Of a stretch of DNA of 7,006 bases, positions 1 to 4,625 are shown in pieces. Both the position numbers and the translations under genes were made by a program. The stretch is from JAUSIF01 sp964620215 (GTDB taxonomy: Bacteria; Pseudomonadota; Alphaproteobacteria; Rhizobiales; Xanthobacteraceae). The stretch's first letter is position 1. Every line of letters starts with the position of its first letter. Under the pieces are notes generated by a model, which saw only the letters and a program-made list of their open reading frames with translations, did not search any database and was not told the origin of the DNA. Where the stretch lies: positions 1 to 7,006 of the forward strand of contig CAZUJE010000145.1 of assembly GCA_964620215.1 (NCBI GenBank), given 5' to 3'.

Positions 1-1
1 C

Positions 2-2074
2 TCAGGCGTATTTCGCCTGGACCTCTTCAGCGACGTTCTGCGGTACGCGCTCGTAGTGATCGAACTGCATCGTGAAGGTGGCGCGGCCTTGCGACATGGA
101 GCGAAGGTTGTTCACGTAACCGAACATGTTGGCGAGCGGCACCATCGCGATGATCACATTGGCATTGCCGCGCATTTCCTGGCCCTGAATCTGGCCACGG
201 CGTGAGTTGAGGTCGCCGATGACGCCGCCGGTGTAATCTTCCGGGGTCACGCATTCGACCTTCATGATCGGCTCGAGCAACGCCGGTCCACCCTTTTGCA
301 GGGCTTCACGGAGTGCAGCACGCGCGGCGATTTCGAACGCAAGCGCTGACGAGTCGACGTCGTGGTAGGCGCCGTCAATAAGCGAAACCTTGAGATCGAC
401 GACCGGGAAGCCAGCGAGCACGCCGGAACCCAGCACGCTCTCCAGACCCTTTTCGACGCCCGGAATGAATTCCTTCGGAACGGCGCCTCCGACGATCTTC
501 GATTCAAACTCGAATCCGCTCGCCGGTTCGCCCGGTTCGGCCACGATCTTCACGCGCGCGAACTGGCCCGAACCGCCGGACTGTTTCTTGTGCGTGTAGT
601 CGATGGTGACGGGCTTCGTGATCTTTTCGCGATAGGCAACCTGCGGCGCGCCGATATTGGCGTCGACCTTATAAGTGCGGCGCAGGATGTCGACTTTAAT
701 GTCGAGATGAAGTTCGCCCATGCCCTTCAGAATCGTCTGGCCCGATTCCTGATCGGTGGAGACGCGGAAGGACGGGTCTTCGGCGGCGAGCTTGGCCAAG
801 GCCACGCCCAGCTTTTCCTGGTCGGCCTTCGACTTCGGCTCGATCGCGATCTCGATGACCGGATCGGGGAATTCCATCTTTTCAAGGATCACCGTCTTGT
901 CGGGATCGGAAAGCGTATCACCGGTACGGACTTCCTTGAGGCCCGCGAGCGCCACGATGTCGCCGGCGAACGCTTCCTTGATGTCTTCGCGGTTGTTCGC
1001 ATGCATCAGCAACATGCGGCCGATGCGCTCTTTCTTCTCGCGCGTCGTATTGTAGACGGCCATGCTGGTCGTGAGCACGCCGGAATAGATGCGGCAGAAG
1101 GTAATGGTGCCGACGAACGGATCGTCCATGATCTTAAAAGCAAGAAGCGACATCGGCTCCTTGTCGTCCGGCTTGCGGATGATCTCGTTGCCTTTCTCGT
1201 CCAGACCCTTGATCGCGGGCACGTCGAGCGGGCTCGGCAGATAATCGACAACGGCGTCGAGCAGCGGTTGCACGCCCTTGTTCTTGAAGGCGGAACCGCA
1301 AAGAACCGGAAAGAACGCGCCGGTGATAACGGCCTTGCGGATGAGCTTCTTCAGCGTCGCCTCATCGGGCATTTTGCCTTCGAGGTAATCTGTCATGGCG
1401 GCGTCATCGAGTTCGACGGCGGCTTCGATCAGCTTCTCGCGGTACTCCTTGGCCTGATCGAGCATGTCGGCCGGAATATCGATGTCCTTATAGGAAGCGC
1501 CAAGCGTCTCGTCGTCCCAGACAACACCCTTCATGCGGACGAGGTCGATCAGCCCCTTGAATTGCTGTTCGGCGCCGATTGGCAACTGAATCGCCACCGG
1601 CTTCGCGCCGAGGCGATCGACAATGTCCTTCAGGCACTGGAAGAAGTCAGCGCCGGTCTTGTCCATCTTGTTCGCAAATACGATGCGCGGGACTTTATAC
1701 TTGTCGCCCTGACGCCAGACAGTCTCGGTCTGCGGCTCGACACCCTGGTTGGAGTCGAGCACGCATACTGCGCCATCCAGCACGCGCAAGCTGCGCTCGA
1801 CTTCGATCGTGAAGTCCACATGGCCGGGCGTGTCGATGATGTTGAGGCGCTTGTCGTTCCAGATGGCAGTCGTCGCGGCCGACGTGATCGTGATGCCGCG
1901 CTCTTGTTCCTGTTCCATCCAGTCCATGGTGGCCGCGCCGTCATGGACTTCGCCGATCTTGTGGCTCTTGCCGGTGTAATAGAGGATTCGCTCAGTCGTC
2001 GTCGTCTTTCCGGCATCGATGTGCGCCATGATGCCGAAGTTGCGATAGTCCTCGATTTTATGAATGCGGGGCAT
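2..2074 (-). CDS. fusA: Elongation factor G (translocation GTPase), complete
   Basis: This gene encodes the cytosolic ribosome-dependent GTPase that drives tRNA-mRNA translocation and, with RRF, ribosome recycling. The 690-residue product has the full EF-G architecture. The G domain carries the P-loop AHIDAGKTT (about residues 17-25), switch I RGITI (59-63), DTPGH (81-85), NKMD (135-138) and the G5 segment GSAFKNKG (260-267). Domain III includes GELHLDI (453-459). Domain IV includes SGGSGQFARV (499-508) and the decoding-site tip YHDVDSS (570-576). Domain V follows, with the conserved GGVIGDLNSRRG stretch (616-627). The length is normal for alphaproteobacterial EF-G. The ATG start is supported by the usual MPR...YRNFGIMAHID N-terminus and an upstream AGGA. 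It is the third gene of the str operon, 24 nt after rpsG, and ends with TGA one base before the window edge. No truncation or motif loss is seen. Confidence 0.98.
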   Translation of the reverse strand: MPRIHKIEDYRNFGIMAHIDAGKTTTTERILYYTGKSHKIGEVHDGAATMDWMEQEQERGITITSAATTAIWNDKRLNIIDTPGHVDFTIEVERSLRVLDGAVCVLDSNQGVEPQTETVWRQGDKYKVPRIVFANKMDKTGADFFQCLKDIVDRLGAKPVAIQLPIGAEQQFKGLIDLVRMKGVVWDDETLGASYKDIDIPADMLDQAKEYREKLIEAAVELDDAAMTDYLEGKMPDEATLKKLIRKAVITGAFFPVLCGSAFKNKGVQPLLDAVVDYLPSPLDVPAIKGLDEKGNEIIRKPDDKEPMSLLAFKIMDDPFVGTITFCRIYSGVLTTSMAVYNTTREKKERIGRMLLMHANNREDIKEAFAGDIVALAGLKEVRTGDTLSDPDKTVILEKMEFPDPVIEIAIEPKSKADQEKLGVALAKLAAEDPSFRVSTDQESGQTILKGMGELHLDIKVDILRRTYKVDANIGAPQVAYREKITKPVTIDYTHKKQSGGSGQFARVKIVAEPGEPASGFEFESKIVGGAVPKEFIPGVEKGLESVLGSGVLAGFPVVDLKVSLIDGAYHDVDSSALAFEIAARAALREALQKGGPALLEPIMKVECVTPEDYTGGVIGDLNSRRGQIQGQEMRGNANVIIAMVPLANMFGYVNNLRSMSQGRATFTMQFDHYERVPQNVAEEVQAKYA

Positions 2075-2083
2075 TGCCAGATT

Positions 2084-2087
2084 TCCT
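2084..2087 (-). promoter_or_regulatory. Shine-Dalgarno of fusA
   Basis: AGGA on the minus strand lies 9 nt before the fusA ATG, within the 24-nt rpsG-fusA gap. It supports the start at 2074. No promoter or terminator is visible in this gap, so fusA is probably translated from the rpsL-rpsG message. Confidence 0.7.
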
Positions 2088-2098
2088 ATGCGTTCCGA

Positions 2099-2569
2099 TC
2101 ACCAGCGATAGTGCGAGAACGCGCGGTTCGCGTCTGCCATGCGGTGAGTGTCTTCGCGTTTCTTGACGGCATTTCCCCGGTTGTTGGATGCGTCGAGCAA
2201 TTCAGCCGACAGCTTGTCCACCATGGTTTTTTCGTTGCGCTCGCGCGCGGCTTCAATGATCCAACGGATCGCAAGTGCCTGACGGCGGTCGGGACGGACT
2301 TCGACCGGCACCTGATAGGTGGCGCCGCCGACGCGGCGCGAACGCACTTCAACAGACGGAGCGACGTTGTCGAGCGCCTGCTCGAAGGCCGCCAGCGGGT
2401 TGGCTTTCACTTTGGTTTCGATGATGGACAGCGCGCCGTATACGATGGACTCTGCGACCGACTTCTTGCCCTGCTTCATGATCGAATTCATGAAGCGGCT
2501 GATCTTGAGATTCCCGAATTTCGGATCGGGGTGCATTTCGCGGCGTTCTGCACGGTGACGGCGGGACAT
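2099..2569 (-). CDS. rpsG: 30S ribosomal protein S7, complete
   Basis: S7 is a primary 16S rRNA-binding protein. It nucleates assembly of the 3' major domain (head) of the 30S subunit and contacts E-site tRNA. The 156-residue product starts MSRRHRAERR and shows the basic N-terminal tail. The helix region containing SRFMNSIMKQGKKS (about 24-37) is present, as is the beta-hairpin RSRRVGGATYQVPVEV (about 76-91) that contacts rRNA and mRNA. It ends with the conserved HRMADANRAFSHYRW tail. Length and content match the bacterial family throughout. It sits 11 nt after rpsL and 24 nt before fusA, as the middle gene of the str operon. In E. coli S7 is also the autogenous repressor of this operon; whether that holds here is open because the intercistronic target region is nearly absent. 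Confidence 0.98.
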   Translation of the reverse strand: MSRRHRAERREMHPDPKFGNLKISRFMNSIMKQGKKSVAESIVYGALSIIETKVKANPLAAFEQALDNVAPSVEVRSRRVGGATYQVPVEVRPDRRQALAIRWIIEAARERNEKTMVDKLSAELLDASNNRGNAVKKREDTHRMADANRAFSHYRW

Positions 2570-2576
2570 ATCGCTG

Positions 2577-2582
2577 CTCCTT
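2577..2582 (-). promoter_or_regulatory. Shine-Dalgarno of rpsG overlapping the rpsL stop
   Basis: Minus-strand AAGGAG lies 7 nt before the rpsG ATG. Its first two bases are the last two bases of the rpsL TAA (2583-2581). A ribosome terminating on rpsL would therefore occupy the rpsG initiation site, an arrangement that favours translational coupling. The motif and overlap are seen directly; the coupling is inferred. Confidence 0.85.
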
Positions 2583-2952
2583 ACTTCGGACGTTTCGCGC
2601 CGTAGAGCGAACGGCGCTGTTTGCGGTTTTTGACGCCCTGCGTATCGAGCACGCCGCGCAGGATGTGGTAGCGCACGCCCGGCAAGTCCTTCACGCGGCC
2701 GCCGCGGATCATGACTACCGAATGCTCTTGCAGGTTATGGCCTTCGCCGGGGATGTAGCCGATCACTTCAAAGCCGTTGGTGAGGCGAACCTTGGCAACC
2801 TTGTGAAGCGCCGAGTTCGGCTTCTTCGGAGTCGTCGTATAGACGCGCGTACACACGCCGCGCTTCTGCGGGCTCTTCTCGAGCGCCGGCGCGCGGTCAC
2901 GATAGCGCGGGGCCACTCGCGGCTTGCGGATCAGCTGGTTAATCGTCGGCAT
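2581..2952 (-). CDS. rpsL: 30S ribosomal protein S12, complete
   Basis: S12 lies at the 30S decoding centre and monitors codon-anticodon pairing. The 123-residue protein starts MPTINQLIRKPR, the standard bacterial N-terminus. It contains the TPKKPNSAL loop with Lys43 and Lys44, and the RGGRVKDLPGVRYH loop (83-96) with Lys88, Asp89 and Pro91. Asp89 is the residue methylthiolated by RimO in other bacteria. Lys43 and Lys88 are the wild-type residues at the classical streptomycin-resistance positions. The reading frame stays open for 50 codons upstream to 3102, but those residues do not resemble S12. The ATG at 2952 has the correct family start and a strong purine-rich ribosome binding site. First gene of the str operon, preceded by its own promoter and a long leader. 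Confidence 0.98.
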   Translation of the reverse strand: MPTINQLIRKPRVAPRYRDRAPALEKSPQKRGVCTRVYTTTPKKPNSALHKVAKVRLTNGFEVIGYIPGEGHNLQEHSVVMIRGGRVKDLPGVRYHILRGVLDTQGVKNRKQRRSLYGAKRPK

Positions 2953-2960
2953 TCGTCCGG

Positions 2961-2970
2961 CCTCTTCCTC
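2961..2970 (-). promoter_or_regulatory. Shine-Dalgarno region of rpsL
   Basis: The minus-strand purine block GAGGAAGAGG ends 8 nt before the ATG at 2952. It fixes the rpsL start at MPTIN rather than at in-frame starts further upstream. The tandem GAGG elements give a strong site, as expected for a highly expressed ribosomal protein gene. Confidence 0.8.
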
Positions 2971-3095
2971 GAAAATTGCAGTCCGACCGCATGCGCTCCT
3001 GCCAAACGAAATTCGCGCCATCTCCGATAACGTGGAGAGGCGCTCGTTCGCTGACGAGAATCCGCGCTGCGGGAATGCACCGCGGAACACACGAC

Positions 3096-3125
3096 CTGAC
3101 ACTTGGCTGTCAGAGACAGCGTCTC
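3096..3125 (-). repeat. Overlapping, mutually exclusive inverted repeats in the rpsL leader
   Basis: Three short perfect inverted repeats overlap here. CTGACA (3096-3101) pairs with TGTCAG (3108-3113) across a 6-nt loop. GCTGTC (3106-3111) pairs with GACAGC (3115-3120) across 3 nt. GAGAC (3113-3117) pairs with GTCTC (3121-3125) across 3 nt. Because each shares bases with its neighbour, not all can form together. The pairings are read directly from the sequence; any switching role is inference. Confidence 0.5.
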
Positions 3126-3169
3126 GGGATCCTTGGTCAGCGCTAGGCGCACCAGACCGGCGATCCCGA
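3124..3169 (-). repeat. Interrupted hairpin at the start of the rpsL leader
   Basis: An 8-bp perfect outer stem pairs TCGGGATC (3124-3131) with GATCCCGA (3162-3169). It encloses a 4-bp stem GGTC/GACC (3135-3138 with 3155-3158) and a 4-bp GCGC/GCGC stem (3140-3143 with 3147-3150) with a 3-nt loop. The three nested stems give an extended fold within the first ~60 nt of the predicted transcript. No U-run follows, so it is not a standard intrinsic terminator. Confidence 0.5.
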
Positions 3170-3192
3170 CCGCCTGCCTAAAGTTGCGCGGT

Positions 3193-3220
3193 TTTAGACT
3201 CCGGAGTCGGGGTGCGTCAA
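3193..3220 (-). promoter_or_regulatory. Sigma70-type promoter of the str operon
   Basis: On the minus strand, TTGACG (3220-3215) is followed after 16 nt by TCTAAA (3198-3193). The -35 matches 5 of 6 consensus bases and is preceded by C (CTTGAC), as is common in alphaproteobacterial promoters. The -10 matches 4 of 6. The next bases, ACCGCGC (3192-3186), form a GC-rich discriminator, with a likely start at A3185. The position upstream of rpsL, with no competing gene, fits the main promoter for rpsL-rpsG-fusA. The discriminator suggests growth-rate or ppGpp-linked control, which is inference. Confidence 0.72.
3197..3208. repeat. 12-bp perfect palindrome inside the promoter spacer
   Basis: GACTCCGGAGTC is a perfect palindrome lying between the -35 and -10 elements and overlapping the first two bases of the -10. 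Its placement would suit an operator bound by a dimeric regulator. No second copy was noticed in the window, so chance is possible. Confidence 0.5.
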
Positions 3221-3317
3221 GGCGAAAACGGCCCAGAAGACTCGATTCTGCGGGCGGTTTTGGCGATTCCGGGTGTCATAAACGACGCACTCGCTGACCT
3301 ATCGCCCTTAAGCATGT
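3221..3317 (-). other. Non-coding 3' flank of the oxidase gene
   Basis: This 97-base stretch between the oxidase stop and the str promoter contains no supported gene. A loose inverted repeat pairs ATCGCC (3301-3306) with GGCGAT (3262-3267), with an inner TGAC/GTCA pair (3295-3298 with 3275-3278). A weak CAGAA/TTCTG hairpin lies at 3234-3250. Neither is followed by a U-run, so no intrinsic terminator is called and read-through from the oxidase gene into rpsL cannot be excluded. Confidence 0.4.
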
Positions 3318-4562
3318 TCAGGGGCGGTTTTTGAGCACCAGACCGGCCGCGGCGAGGCCCGTTTCATAGGCTCCATGCGCCGTCGAGAAGTTTTCGGGCG
3401 AACAGGCTTCTCCCGCGAAGAAAATCCGGCCATCGACCGGGGCGGCCAGCATCGCCCGGGCATCGGCATGGCCCGGCAGTGCATGGGAATAGGAACCGAG
3501 CGACCAGGGATCGCTCGCCCAGCGAGTCCCTTTGAGCATATGCAACTTCGAGCGGATGTTTTCGCCGAAATGAGTGGCAAGTTCGTTCATCGCGAACGCA
3601 GCGGAAGCACCCTCGCCTGTCTGCTCCAGTTCAAAGGCGAGCTTTCCGCCGAAATAGCTCTCGATCACGGGCCGCCCGAACGGGGGAATATGATAGGAGC
3701 CGGTGGCGGTCTTGTCCTTGTCGCCGAACAGACGGGACTCGGCTGGAAACTTTTCCGCATCATCGAGCGAGAAATAGACTTTGTCCGCGAGGCCAAGCGG
3801 TAGGCCGTGGGCGGCTTGCAGTTTTTCCGGCAATGCGGGCGCAAAACGAATGGCTTCCTTCGCGAGCAACGCAGTCGGGATCGTGACAATCACCGCACGC
3901 GCACTGAGGCTTCCGCGCGTGGTTTCGATCCGGATCGATTTTCCGCTGTGGTCGATGGCGGTGACGGCGCAATCCATCTCGATGGGAAGATCTGCACCAT
4001 GCGCGGCGATGGCAGCGCCGTAGCCTTCCTTCACCCGGAAGTTCACGCCGCTGTCGTCGTAGCGGTTGGAGTCTTTGACGGAAATACGATCCAGCTCCGC
4101 TCCATTCGCGTAGGTGCTGATGGCATTCAGCAGCGCATTCCAGCGGTTGCCGGTTTCCAGCACCGTGACGGAAGCGCGGTCGTCTTTTTCCTCCGCCGCC
4201 ATTTCCACCCGGTCATAAAAAGCCGCTGACGCCTTGCGAAAATCCTCCCATTCCCCCGGCTCAAAGCCCATCACGCTGGTGCTGAGGGTCCATGGCGCCG
4301 GTGTACGGTCGATGGCAAAACCGCTTGCTTCCGCGATCACGGTCCACGGATTGCGGTCGCCCGAATGCAGCCAGCCGCAGCCGAGATCGAGCGGAAACGG
4401 AACAGCTTTATTGAAAGTATGCGCGCGTCCGCCAATGCGAGAACGCGCTTCCAGCACGACGAAATCCGCGCCCACATCCGCCAATGCGCGCGCGGCCGCG
4501 ATGCCGGCGGCGGCGGCGCCGATCACCACAATGTCCGTTTCGCTTCGGGAAAACCTCATCAT
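3318..4562 (-). CDS. FAD-dependent amine oxidase-family protein (flavin monoamine/polyamine oxidase-like)
   Basis: The predicted 414-residue soluble flavoenzyme would oxidise an unidentified amine and reduce FAD; no signal peptide or membrane helix is apparent. The N-terminal Rossmann fold is DIVVIGAAAAGIAAARAL (10-27). VVLEAR (35-40) follows, with Glu38 expected to bind the FAD ribose, then the RIGGRAHT motif (42-49). Lys261, in LADKVYFSLD, aligns by position with the conserved flavin-N5 lysine of MAO/PAO enzymes. TRWASDPWSLGSYS (346-359) and FFAGEACSPENF...HGAYETG (381-402) are the family's C-terminal FAD-binding elements. The MAO covalent-flavin Cys position appears to be Ser (GSYS), so FAD is probably noncovalent. 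Oddity: the canonical GxGxxG reads GAAAAG, encoded by four consecutive GCC codons. Start: two adjacent ATGs (4562 and 4559); AAGGA is 4 nt from the first and 7 nt from the second, so the second is plausible. It lies between rpoC and rpsL, and its substrate is unknown. Confidence 0.88.
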   Translation of the reverse strand: MMRFSRSETDIVVIGAAAAGIAAARALADVGADFVVLEARSRIGGRAHTFNKAVPFPLDLGCGWLHSGDRNPWTVIAEASGFAIDRTPAPWTLSTSVMGFEPGEWEDFRKASAAFYDRVEMAAEEKDDRASVTVLETGNRWNALLNAISTYANGAELDRISVKDSNRYDDSGVNFRVKEGYGAAIAAHGADLPIEMDCAVTAIDHSGKSIRIETTRGSLSARAVIVTIPTALLAKEAIRFAPALPEKLQAAHGLPLGLADKVYFSLDDAEKFPAESRLFGDKDKTATGSYHIPPFGRPVIESYFGGKLAFELEQTGEGASAAFAMNELATHFGENIRSKLHMLKGTRWASDPWSLGSYSHALPGHADARAMLAAPVDGRIFFAGEACSPENFSTAHGAYETGLAAAGLVLKNRP

Positions 4563-4566
4563 GCAG

Positions 4567-4571
4567 TCCTT
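4567..4571 (-). promoter_or_regulatory. Shine-Dalgarno of the oxidase gene
   Basis: Minus-strand AAGGA lies 4 nt before the first ATG (4562) and 7 nt before the second in-frame ATG (4559). The spacing favours the second Met, which would shorten the protein by one residue. It lies 7 nt downstream of the hairpin at 4579-4603. Confidence 0.6.
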
Positions 4572-4578
4572 TAACGCA

Positions 4579-4603
4579 GAAGGCCGCCCGTAAGGCGGCC
4601 TTC
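4579..4603 (-). terminator. GC-rich stem-loop after rpoC (probable terminator or attenuator)
   Basis: A perfect 10-bp stem, GAAGGCCGCC (4579-4588) with GGCGGCCTTC (4594-4603), closes a 5-nt loop. It lies 22 nt after the rpoC stop and immediately before the oxidase Shine-Dalgarno. On the minus strand the 3' side continues CTTCTGCGTT, so the U-tract is weak. It could terminate rpoBC transcription partially, protect the rpoC 3' end, or mark an RNA processing site. Efficient intrinsic termination is not assured. Confidence 0.6.
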
Positions 4604-4625
4604 CCTGTTCAAATCGGCGCGGCGA

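Larger units (their letters stand above)
2953..3185 (-). promoter_or_regulatory. Long 5' leader of the rpsL-rpsG-fusA transcript
   Basis: About 233 nt separate the predicted transcription start (near the A at 3185) from the rpsL ATG. No recognisable protein is encoded here. The part nearest the promoter is rich in inverted repeats: an interrupted hairpin at 3124-3169 and a set of overlapping short hairpins at 3096-3125. The part closer to rpsL (2971-3090) shows no obvious strong fold by eye. Such a leader could carry autogenous or processing control, but I do not recognise a described ribosomal-protein leader motif in it. Confidence 0.5.

Noticed and set aside
362..2605. Plus-strand open frame of 747 codons across fusA and rpsG
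   Set aside because: It lies antisense to two unmistakable conserved genes. Its residues read as the low-complexity Arg/Asp/Leu/Val-rich shadow common in GC-rich DNA, and it shows no recognisable domain.
2953..3102. In-frame 50-codon N-terminal extension of rpsL
   Set aside because: The extension does not resemble S12, the family start MPTINQL is at 2952, and a strong Shine-Dalgarno precedes that ATG.
2931..3152. Small GTG-initiated minus-strand frame of 73 codons in the rpsL leader overlapping the rpsL start
   Set aside because: It has a composition of chance type, runs into rpsL in another frame, and shows no clear ribosome binding site or recognisable leader-peptide pattern.
3234..3250. 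CAGAA/TTCTG hairpin considered as the oxidase terminator
   Set aside because: The stem is only 5 bp with a 7-nt loop and mostly A-T pairs, and no U-run follows on the minus strand.
3188..3331. Three minus-strand copies of AAAACCGC at 3324-3331, 3254-3261 and 3188-3195
   Set aside because: The spacing of 66-70 nt is suggestive, but the copies are only 8 nt, one lies inside the oxidase coding region and one overlaps the promoter -10. Chance recurrence in GC-rich DNA is likely.
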